Shown here: piece by piece, positions 6,801 to 12,403 of the stretch
How the letters are laid out: each line of letters begins with the position of its first letter
Numbering within the stretch: the stretch's first letter is position 1
The notes under the pieces: model-generated
Databases searched by the model: none
Told to the model about the DNA's origin: nothing
Seen by the model: the letters and a program-made list of their open reading frames with translations, nothing else
Position numbers and translations under genes: made by a program
From: CAYLTX01 sp046545675
GTDB taxonomy: Bacteria; Myxococcota_A; Bradymonadia; Bradymonadales; Bradymonadaceae
NCBI GenBank assembly: GCA_046545675.1
Contig: JBKGZI010000147.1
Location: 1-12,403 of the forward strand
Length of the DNA: 12,403 nucleotides
Direction: 5' to 3'

Positions 6801-6835
6801 TCTCACTTTCTAACTCTCTCACTCTCTAACTTTCT
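6801..6835 (-). repeat. Right arm of the inverted array of 8-bp repeats
   Basis: Read on the minus strand from 6835, four octamers follow one another: AGAAAGTT, AGAGAGTG, AGAGAGTT and AGAAAGTG, then AGA. Bases 6730-6756 of the left arm can pair with 6809-6835 at 23 of 27 positions, including 11 in a row (6746-6756 with 6809-6819). Confidence 0.8.
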
Positions 6836-6886
6836 AGCGGTCCAGTTGAAGTCTGCAAGTTGTCGAATTTCTAAAGGAAGCAAAAG

Positions 6887-8143
6887 ATGATCGTGCCCTC
6901 AATAGATCTAATGAACGGCAACGCCGTTCAACTCGTAGGCGGCAAAGAAAAGAAGATCGACGCCGGCGACCCGCGCCCGATCATGGAGAAGTTCCGCCTG
7001 GCCGGAGACGTCGCCGTCATCGACCTGGACGCTGCGCTCGGCCAGGGCTCGAACGCCGAGCTGATTCGCGAGCTCGCCCAGATGGGTCGAGTGCGGGTCG
7101 GCGGCGGCATTCGCGACGTCGACACCGCCATCGAGTGGCTCGACGCCGGGGCCGACAAGATCATCTTGGGCACCGCCGCCAAGCCCGAGATCCTCAGAGA
7201 GCTGCCGGCCGAGCGGGTCATCGCCGCGCTCGATGCGGTCGATGGCGAGGTGGTCGTCGAGGGCTGGCAGACCAAAACCGGCCGGGGCATCGCCGAGCGG
7301 ATGGAGGAGCTTCGCGAGTATGTCGGTGGCTTTATGGTCACCTTCGTCGAGCGCGAGGGGCGTCTCGAGGGCACTGATTTGGAGCGTGTCGAGCGCCTGC
7401 TCGAAGCCGCGGGTGGCGCTGATTTGACCGTTGCCGGCGGGGTGAGCGCGCTCTCTGAGATCGCCCAATTGCACGCGCTCGGCGTCGACGCCCAGGTGGG
7501 CATGGCGCTGTATACCGACCAAATCCATCTGGCCGACGCGATCGCCGCGCCGCTTAGCTCCGATCGCCCAGATGGCCTCTTCTCGACGGTCGTCTGCGAT
7601 GAGTACGGCAAGGCGCTCGGCCTGGCTTATTCGAGCGAGGAGAGCCTGCGCGAGGCGGTCGACAGAAAACAAGGGGTCTACCAATCGCGCTCGCGCGGCC
7701 TGTGGGTCAAAGGTAAGACCTCCGGCGCCACCCAGGACCTGCTGAGCATCGACCTCGACTGCGACGCGGACGCGATTCGCTTTCGGGTGCGCCAACACGG
7801 CCCGGGCTTTTGCCACGAGGATACGCGCACCTGCTGGGGCGAAGACGACGGCCTCAGCGCGCTCGAGCGCGTCTTGCAGAGCCGTCTGGAGGATGCACCC
7901 GAGGGCTCGTATACGAAGCGGCTCTTCGAGGATCCCGAGCTTCTGGCAAAGAAGCTCCTGGAGGAGGCCGGGGAGCTGGCCGAGGCCGAGACGGCCGAGG
8001 AAGTGACCTGGGAGGCGGCTGATGTGATTTATTTTGCGCTGGTCGCGGCGACGAAGGCGGGGGTGAGCCTGCGGGATATTGAAAAAGAGCTGGATCGGCG
8101 GGCGTTGAAGGTGACGCGGCGTAAGGGTGATGCGAAAGATTAG
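6887..8143 (+). CDS. hisA: Trifunctional HisA-HisI-HisE fusion (isomerase, cyclohydrolase, pyrophosphohydrolase)
   Basis: The 418-residue protein joins three enzymes that catalyse pathway steps 4, 3 and 2, in that order along the chain. HisA barrel, about 1-222: Asp7 in PSIDL, VGGGIR (71-76), Asp116 in AALDAVDG, GW at 126-127, Thr152 and VAGGVS (182-187). The conserved RDG of many HisAs reads REG here (Glu157). HisI, about 226-318: RPDGLFSTVV, SRSRG, WVKGKTSG, and the zinc cysteines Cys292 (DCDAD), Cys309 (FCHED) and Cys316 (TCWG). HisE, about 322-418: SYTKRLF (341-347), the metal-binding pattern Glu359/Glu360/Glu363 with Glu376 and Asp379, and the ending KVTRRKGDAK. The HisI/HisE part resembles yeast His4 (from memory) more than E. 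coli HisIE. The ATG has AAGGAAG (6874-6880) six bases upstream. hisD follows 128 nt later. Confidence 0.95.
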   Translation: MIVPSIDLMNGNAVQLVGGKEKKIDAGDPRPIMEKFRLAGDVAVIDLDAALGQGSNAELIRELAQMGRVRVGGGIRDVDTAIEWLDAGADKIILGTAAKPEILRELPAERVIAALDAVDGEVVVEGWQTKTGRGIAERMEELREYVGGFMVTFVEREGRLEGTDLERVERLLEAAGGADLTVAGGVSALSEIAQLHALGVDAQVGMALYTDQIHLADAIAAPLSSDRPDGLFSTVVCDEYGKALGLAYSSEESLREAVDRKQGVYQSRSRGLWVKGKTSGATQDLLSIDLDCDADAIRFRVRQHGPGFCHEDTRTCWGEDDGLSALERVLQSRLEDAPEGSYTKRLFEDPELLAKKLLEEAGELAEAETAEEVTWEAADVIYFALVAATKAGVSLRDIEKELDRRALKVTRRKGDAKD

Positions 8144-8154
8144 TCGCGCAAGAG

Positions 8155-8232
8155 CATTGGACTGACGGCCTCTGGCCGTCGGAGAGGCTTAAAAATACTT
8201 TTTTCTGATGCCCAGAGGACGTCAGTCCAGTG
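8155..8232. repeat. Inverted repeat element with 18-bp arms between hisE and hisD
   Basis: TGGACTGACGGCCTCTGG (8158-8175) pairs with CCAGAGGACGTCAGTCCA (8212-8229) at 17 of 18 positions. A further three pairs (one G-T) extend it outward to 8155 and 8232. The right arm is the same 20-nt repeat found at 494-513. The 36-nt interior contains TTAAAAATACTTTTTT. Confidence 0.75.
8164..8206 (+). terminator. Overlapping hairpins with T-run, possible terminator or attenuator before hisD
   Basis: GACGGCC (8164-8170) and GGCCGTC (8174-8180) form a perfect 7-bp stem with a 3-nt loop. An exclusive alternative pairs GCCTCT (8168-8173) with AGAGGC (8183-8188), directly followed by an A/T stretch ending in TTTTTT near 8199-8204. 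The second form looks like a weak intrinsic terminator. The longer 8158-8229 pairing would prevent both. Premature termination before hisD, or an internal operon boundary, is possible. Confidence 0.4.
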
Positions 8233-8271
8233 ATCGCTACGACCTTTAACTAGAATTCGAAGCGCACCGAT

Positions 8272-9537
8272 ATGAACACAAAACTCCTCAAATTACTCGA
8301 AGCCGACGAAGTCCCCTATCTGCGCCGTGAAGCCGTCGACGACGACACGCTGCGCGAAGCAGGCCGCATCGTCGAGGACGTGCGAGAGCGCGGCGAGCAG
8401 GCGGTCTACGAGCACGGCGTGCGCCTGGGCGATGTCCAGCACGGCGAGCCGCTCGTGATCATGCGTGACGAACTCGAGCGTGTGTTGGACTCACTGCCGG
8501 ACAAGCAGCGCGGCGTGCTCGAGCGCACCGCCGCGCGCATCGAGGCGTTCGCCAAGGCGCAGATCGAGGCCATCGGCGACGTCGATGTGCCGATCCCCGG
8601 CGGCCGAGCAGGCCACACGGTCGCGCCGGTCGAGCGCGCCGGGTGTTATGCGCCCGGCGGGCGGTTTCCGTTGCCCTCGTCGGTGCTGATGACCGCGCTC
8701 ACGGCAAAAGTCGCCGGCGTCGAGACCGTCTGGGTCGCCTCGCCGCGGCCCGACCAGGTCACGCTGGCCGCGGCCGCCATCGCCGGTGCCGACGCCGTGC
8801 TCGGCGTAGGAGGCGCGCAGGCCATCGCCGCGATGGCCTACGGCGCCGGTGAGGTGCCCGCCTGCGACGTCGTCGTCGGGCCGGGCAACCGCTGGGTGAC
8901 CGCCGCCAAAAAGCTCGTGGGCGGTCGCGTGCGCATCGATATGCTCGCCGGCCCCTCCGAGCTGGTCGTCTTCGCCGACCACACCGCCGACGCCGCCACC
9001 GTCGCCGCCGACCTGCTCGCCCAGGCCGAGCACGACCCGGACGCGCTGCCGATTCTTATCTCGCTGGACCAGGCGCTCGTAAAAGCCGTCGATGACGAAC
9101 TGGTCCGCCAGCTCGCCGAGTTGCCCACCTCTGAGACGGCCTCGGCTGCGCTGGAGAACGGCTTTGCGGTCATCGTGCCGGATATCGACACCGGCGTCGA
9201 CTTATGTGACCGCATCGCCCCGGAGCACCTCGAGCTCATCCTGGAGGACGCCGACGCGGTCGCCCAGCGGGTGGAGCATTACGGCGGGCTGTTTGTGGGC
9301 CATGGAAGTGCGGAAGTACTCGGTGATTACGGCGCCGGGCCCAACCACACGCTGCCCACCGGCGGGACGGCGCGTTCGACGGGCGGATTGTCCGTCTTTA
9401 CATTCTTGCGCATTCGCACGTGGATGCAGATCGACGATCTCGGGGCGGCGCAGGAGTTGGTCGACGATTCGGTCGAGCTGGCGCGCCTCGAGGGGCTAGA
9501 GGGCCATGCTCGGTCCGCTGAAAAGCGGAAGGAGTGA
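8272..9537 (+). CDS. hisD: Histidinol dehydrogenase
   Basis: HisD oxidises histidinol to histidine in two NAD-dependent steps. The 421-residue protein has the four zinc ligands, Gln251 and His254 (QAEH), Asp352 (LGDYGAG) and His412 (LEGH), and the catalytic pair Glu318-His319 in APEHLELI. Other family marks are YAPGGRFPLPSSVLM (126-140), GGAQAIAAMAYG (180-191), VVGPGNRWVTAAK (201-213), DMLAGPSE (223-230) and NHTLPTGGTAR (358-368). It is close to standard length. The ATG at 8272 has no strong Shine-Dalgarno sequence. A TAGAAT at 8251-8256 resembles a -10 box without a clear -35 box, so a weak own promoter cannot be excluded. It is the last his gene, and its stop lies six bases from the stop of the convergent protease gene. 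Confidence 0.97.
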   Translation: MNTKLLKLLEADEVPYLRREAVDDDTLREAGRIVEDVRERGEQAVYEHGVRLGDVQHGEPLVIMRDELERVLDSLPDKQRGVLERTAARIEAFAKAQIEAIGDVDVPIPGGRAGHTVAPVERAGCYAPGGRFPLPSSVLMTALTAKVAGVETVWVASPRPDQVTLAAAAIAGADAVLGVGGAQAIAAMAYGAGEVPACDVVVGPGNRWVTAAKKLVGGRVRIDMLAGPSELVVFADHTADAATVAADLLAQAEHDPDALPILISLDQALVKAVDDELVRQLAELPTSETASAALENGFAVIVPDIDTGVDLCDRIAPEHLELILEDADAVAQRVEHYGGLFVGHGSAEVLGDYGAGPNHTLPTGGTARSTGGLSVFTFLRIRTWMQIDDLGAAQELVDDSVELARLEGLEGHARSAEKRKE

Positions 9538-9550
9538 GGCGCTTCAGCGC
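9514..9550. terminator. Hairpins at the convergent hisD/protease stop junction
   Basis: TCCGCT-GAAA-AGCGGA (9514-9529) is a 6-bp stem with a GNRA-type tetraloop in the last hisD codons. GCGC-TTCA-GCGC (9539-9550) is a shorter stem at the end of the protease gene. With only six bases between the two stops, any terminator must lie inside coding sequence. There is no T-run, so confidence is low. Confidence 0.25.
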
Positions 9551-10395
9551 TCCCCACGCATATCGACCTCACGCATCGCCGGCCAAGTGAATTTTTCACG
9601 CGCCGGCTTGCCGTCGATGAGCACCATTACTTCATAATCCTTCTGTTCCGCCGGCAGCACCACGCGCGGGCCCTTGCCGACCATGACGCCGTCGACGAAG
9701 ACCGGCTGCTTGTCCGGGGCGCGAATGACCAGGCAGTCGCAGCGCTTCGAGAGGCCGTCGAGCTTCTTCATGGCGATCTCGATGGGGATGGCGAAGTTGA
9801 TGCTATTGGCCTCGACGAGGCCGGCGGTGACCACGCCGATGGCACGTCCGCGGGTGTCCACAACGGGGCCGCCGGAGTTGCCGGGGTTGAGCGGTATCTG
9901 GGTCTGGAAGACGCGTTGATCGGCTTCGGCCGGGTAGATATTCGAGATCATGCCGGTCGTGTAGGTCCAGACGCCGCCTTCGCCGTGGCCGACCGAGGCG
10001 ACCCAATTGCCCACGCGCACTCCGTTCATATCCGCCAGGGGCACCGCTGTGGTGTCCGTGGCGTCTATCTTGACCAGGGCCAGGTCGTAGTCGTCCGCAG
10101 CGCGTTCGAGCACTTTTGCGGTGGTCTTGGTGCCGTCGTGGAGCACGACGGTGACCTGCTCTTCGTCGCCGACCACATGCGCGTTGGTCAGGATGACGCC
10201 GTCGTCAGAGACGAAGAATCCCGAGCCGATACCGTCCGAATGGGTGATGAACACCACCGATGGCGCGGCTTTGGCGAAGATGGCGCGCTGCTCCTGTTGG
10301 AGCTGCTCGAGCGCGGAGTCTTGCGCCGAGGCGGGCAGAACGAGCGTCAGCGTGCAGATGGCGGCGAGCATGGCGGTGGCGAGGCGTGCGGGCAT
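9544..10395 (-). CDS. Secreted trypsin-like serine protease with PEGA-like C-terminal domain
   Basis: This 283-residue protein has an N-terminal signal peptide (PARLATAM, then a hydrophobic stretch LAAICTLTLVLPASA) with likely cleavage after ASA (residue 24), so it is exported. Residues 35-215 form a DegP/HtrA-like S1C protease domain with the triad His73 (TNAHVVG), Asp104 (DDYDLALVKI) and Ser174 (NPGNSGGPVVD). There is no PDZ domain. Instead residues about 221-283 resemble a PEGA domain (VFVDGVMVGKGPRVVLPAE), a small surface or envelope-associated beta fold. The ATG at 10395 starts a proper signal peptide and has CGGAG five bases upstream. An in-frame codon at 10485 would bury the signal sequence 30 residues deep. 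The substrate is unknown; envelope protein quality control or processing is plausible. It lies downstream of the deacetylase-family gene on the same strand, with a 77-nt gap. Confidence 0.9.
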   Translation of the reverse strand: MPARLATAMLAAICTLTLVLPASAQDSALEQLQQEQRAIFAKAAPSVVFITHSDGIGSGFFVSDDGVILTNAHVVGDEEQVTVVLHDGTKTTAKVLERAADDYDLALVKIDATDTTAVPLADMNGVRVGNWVASVGHGEGGVWTYTTGMISNIYPAEADQRVFQTQIPLNPGNSGGPVVDTRGRAIGVVTAGLVEANSINFAIPIEIAMKKLDGLSKRCDCLVIRAPDKQPVFVDGVMVGKGPRVVLPAEQKDYEVMVLIDGKPAREKFTWPAMREVDMRGER

Positions 10396-10429
10396 GGCGG
10401 CTCCGGGAGTCGTGGAATTCGTCGGCTGC

Positions 10430-10435
10430 ATTGTA
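10430..10435 (-). promoter_or_regulatory. Possible -10 box of the protease gene
   Basis: On the minus strand TACAAT matches the -10 consensus at five of six bases, 35 bases before the ATG. No -35 box is visible at the usual distance, so this is weak. Confidence 0.2.
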
Positions 10436-10472
10436 GGGGGTTGGGTGGCTGCTTTGCGAGGCACCAACCACC

Positions 10473-11498
10473 TCACACATTCCAATACATCCTCAACTGC
10501 CGCCTCGCCCGATTGACCACAGCCTCGCCGTTCTCACTCGGCCCCTCGTCAATCATGTATTCCGCACCCGCCAACACTTCTACACACTTCAAGACACTCG
10601 CAACGAGCCCGTCGAGGCTGTAGCCACCCTCCAAGAAGAGGGCCATGCGTCCGTCGGCGTGCTCGTCGGCGATGCGTTGGACCATCGTGCAGAGCGCGCC
10701 GAAGCCCTCGGCGGTGATGTTCATGCCGCCCAGAGGATCGAGGCGATGGGCGTCGAAGCCGGCCGAGACGAGCACCAGGTCGGGTTCGTAGGCGTCGGCG
10801 ATGGGTTTGAGGACCGCCTCGAAGGCGTGTTTGTAGTCCCCGTCGCCCATCTGGGGGGGCATGGGGATGTTGACGGTGTAGCCCGCGCCGTTGCCCAGGC
10901 CGGTCTCCCGGAGCTCGCCGGTGCCCGGATAGAATGGGTAGCGGTGGGTGTTGAAGACGAGCACGTCTCTGCGCTCGTAAAACGAGTAGTGGGTGCCGTT
11001 TCCGTGGTGGACGTCCCAGTCGACCACGAGCACGCGCTTGTAGCCGAGATCCTCGGTGGCGTGGGCGGCGGCGACGGCGATGTTGTTGAAGATGCAAAAG
11101 CCCATCGACTTGTCCCGCTCGGCGTGGTGGCCGGGCGGGCGGACGAGCGCAAAGGTGTGGGTTCCGGGGTTTTCGTGGAGCAGATCCACGGCCTCGACGG
11201 CCGCGCCGGCGGCCAGGTAGGCGGCCTCGACGCTGCCCGGCGACAGGTGGGTGTCCGGGTCGAGGTTGCCCGATTGGCCGCGGAGTGCTTCGACGCGCTC
11301 GATGAGTTCTTCGGAGTGGACCCGTCCGATGGCCTCACGGTCGGCCGGGGAGGGTGTCTGCCAGCGCACGCCGTCCAACTCGGCGTCTCGAAGCGCCTGG
11401 CGAATCGCGCGCAGCCGGTCGGGACGCTCCGGATGTCCGGATCCGGCGTCGTGTTCGAGCATCGCGTCGTCGTATAATAAGATGGTTTGGCGGGGCAT
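10473..11498 (-). CDS. Histone deacetylase family protein (class II type, zinc amidohydrolase)
   Basis: The 341-residue protein has the complete arginase/deacetylase fold signatures of the HDAC family: HPERPDRL (22-29), RPPGHHAE (120-127) with the active-site His124-His125 pair, GFCIFNN (133-139), and DWDVHHGNGT (160-169) with zinc ligands Asp162 and His164. The third ligand is Asp249 in SAGFDAH, and the transition-state tyrosine is Tyr293 in LEGGYSLDG. Bacterial relatives remove acetyl groups from acetyl-lysine, acetylpolyamines or similar amides. The sequence does not tell which substrate is used here. The length is typical and all catalytic residues are present, so it should be active. The ATG at 11498 has no clear Shine-Dalgarno sequence. 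The gene is divergent from the LON-domain gene and may be co-transcribed with the downstream protease. Confidence 0.93.
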   Translation of the reverse strand: MPRQTILLYDDAMLEHDAGSGHPERPDRLRAIRQALRDAELDGVRWQTPSPADREAIGRVHSEELIERVEALRGQSGNLDPDTHLSPGSVEAAYLAAGAAVEAVDLLHENPGTHTFALVRPPGHHAERDKSMGFCIFNNIAVAAAHATEDLGYKRVLVVDWDVHHGNGTHYSFYERRDVLVFNTHRYPFYPGTGELRETGLGNGAGYTVNIPMPPQMGDGDYKHAFEAVLKPIADAYEPDLVLVSAGFDAHRLDPLGGMNITAEGFGALCTMVQRIADEHADGRMALFLEGGYSLDGLVASVLKCVEVLAGAEYMIDEGPSENGEAVVNRARRQLRMYWNV

Positions 11499-11600
11499 AC
11501 GGGTGGTGACCTACTTCAGTGGAGGACATCGCTGACCAGAGACTAAACGCTGCGGGCTCGCGGGGCAATTCACGGCCGATGGCTCCGTCGGGCGCAATTG

Positions 11601-11609
11601 TGATAGAAT
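11601..11609 (+). promoter_or_regulatory. Candidate extended -10 promoter of the LON-domain gene
   Basis: TGATAGAAT at 11601-11609 fits the extended -10 pattern (TG, one base, then TAGAAT, five of six to consensus). It would start transcription near 11616, after the ATG at 11608. This is one reason to prefer the ATG at 11650 as the gene start. Confidence 0.35.
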
Positions 11610-11649
11610 GGATCAAAGCGTTCACACAAGAGTCTGCCGGTTGCCGAAG

Positions 11650-12351
11650 ATGACCCTCGATGTCACAAATATCGGCCTTTTCGCCCAGGAAATCGACGAC
11701 CAGGATCTCGAAGACCTGGCGATGTTTCCGCTACCGGACGGTGTGCTGTTCCCGCACACCACGATTCGGCTGCATGTCTTCGAGCGACGCTATCGCATGC
11801 TCGTCGAGGATCTGCTCGCCGCACAGGCGCCATTTTCGGTGGCTTCGATCGCCGCTGACGGCCGCACCGACCGGCTCGGGCAGCCGCATGTACACGGGGT
11901 GGCCGGCCTGGGCGCCATCATCTCCAGCCAGGAACTCGAAGGCGGTTGTTATAATCTCCTGGTGCGAGGGGTGGGGCGAGTGAGAATCCTGGAGGAGCAC
12001 GAGGTTCGCACCCCCTATCGGCGGGTCCGGGCGGCGCTGCTCGAAGACCGCATCGCGGATGTGCGCCGCGCTGACCTGCTGCTCAAGACCATCCAAAATT
12101 GCCTCTTCAACATCGAGACGAATAATAGCGACGTGGTCGACTTCGTCATGGAGGCGTTCACCTCCGTGGACACCCACGGCGCAGCCGCCGACATCCTGGC
12201 GGCGGTCGTCTTCGGCGACACCCTCGCCAGACAACGCGCGCTGGGCGAGGTCGACGTCAATAAGCGCCTCGAGGCCATCCTCGCCCGCCTCGTCGAGCTC
12301 ATCTCCAAGGGCACCCGCGAAAAGATCGCCCAGGCCGACCTGGTCAACTAA
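11650..12351 (+). CDS. LON substrate-binding-domain protein (no protease domain)
   Basis: The 233-residue protein matches the stand-alone N-terminal domain of Lon protease (LON/PUA-like fold plus helical extension). Visible are MFPLPDGVLFPHTTIRLHVFE (25-45) and RRYRMLVEDLL (46-56), the hallmark of the family, then GVAGLGAII and LLVRGVGRVRI strands. A helical C-terminal half follows (about 135-233). Lon's AAA+ and Ser-Lys protease domains are absent; length and layout fit the small bacterial LON-domain proteins. In Lon the domain binds substrates; the role of the free-standing form is not well established. The start is uncertain. An ATG at 11608 would add 14 residues using codons unusual for this genome (aca, aga) and overlaps a promoter-like sequence, so I prefer 11650. 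Neither has a clear ribosome site. Confidence 0.88.
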   Translation: MTLDVTNIGLFAQEIDDQDLEDLAMFPLPDGVLFPHTTIRLHVFERRYRMLVEDLLAAQAPFSVASIAADGRTDRLGQPHVHGVAGLGAIISSQELEGGCYNLLVRGVGRVRILEEHEVRTPYRRVRAALLEDRIADVRRADLLLKTIQNCLFNIETNNSDVVDFVMEAFTSVDTHGAAADILAAVVFGDTLARQRALGEVDVNKRLEAILARLVELISKGTREKIAQADLVN

Positions 12352-12403
12352 GCACAAGCGCGTAAGTCTTGGGGATAACGAGAAGCTCGAGACACTCGAT
12401 GCG

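Noticed and set aside
6722..6835. Octamer array considered as a CRISPR-like array or phage attachment site
   Set aside because: Units are 8 bp, contiguous and without spacers, and occur in inverted orientation. There are no cas genes, integrase or tRNA.
10396..10485. Start at 10485 for the protease gene
   Set aside because: It would place the signal peptide 30 residues inside the protein and overlap the deacetylase-family gene. The start at 10395 has a good ribosome site and an N-terminal signal peptide.
12352..12403. Right edge of the window
   Set aside because: The 52 bases after the LON-domain gene show no start with a ribosome site, no hairpin and no repeat that I could support.

Overview
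This GC-rich window carries an almost complete histidine biosynthesis operon, flanked by unrelated housekeeping or envelope genes. The codon bias toward G/C, the very acidic proteins rich in Glu and Asp, the secreted-type orphan at the left edge, and the neighbouring TraB-, PEGA- and HDAC-type genes suggest a delta-proteobacterium-like organism (Myxococcota or Bradymonadia). That placement is an inference, since no rRNA or other taxonomic marker is present.

Layout. (1) Positions 2-478 (+) hold the 3' end of an unrecognised protein that may be exported. (2) Positions 568-1785 (-) encode a TraB-family membrane protein that converges on it. (3) Positions 1989-9537 (+) form the his cluster: hisG, a hisC-HAD phosphatase fusion, hisB, hisH, hisF, a hisA-hisI-hisE fusion, and hisD. 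(4) Positions 9544-11498 (-) carry a secreted trypsin-like protease with a PEGA-like tail, and a histone-deacetylase-family hydrolase. (5) Positions 11650-12351 (+) encode a LON substrate-binding-domain protein.

How the his genes work together. HisG makes PR-ATP. The HisE and HisI domains remove pyrophosphate and open the ring. The HisA domain of the same polypeptide isomerises the product. HisH and HisF form IGP and release AICAR. HisB dehydrates IGP and HisC transaminates the product. The HAD domain fused to HisC is the natural candidate for histinol-phosphate phosphatase, meaning histidinol-phosphate phosphatase, and HisD performs the last two oxidations. With that assignment, every one of the ten reactions is encoded in 7.5 kb. 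The long-form HisG carries its own regulatory domain, so no HisZ is needed.

Most interesting points. There are two uncommon multi-enzyme fusions. The A-I-E fusion followed by hisD repeats the I-E-D domain order of fungal His4, and its HisI/HisE sequence looks fungal-like. The core hisC-hisB-hisH-hisF genes are tightly packed (4-nt overlap, 2-nt gap, 7-nt overlap). The three real gaps in the operon (hisG/hisC, hisF/hisA, hisE/hisD) each hold a different inverted-repeat structure: a pair of palindromes with complementary loops, an inverted array of 8-bp repeats, and an inverted 18-bp repeat that recurs elsewhere in the window. No tRNA, rRNA, CRISPR array, transposase or riboswitch was recognised, and no gene-free stretch exceeds about 210 bases.
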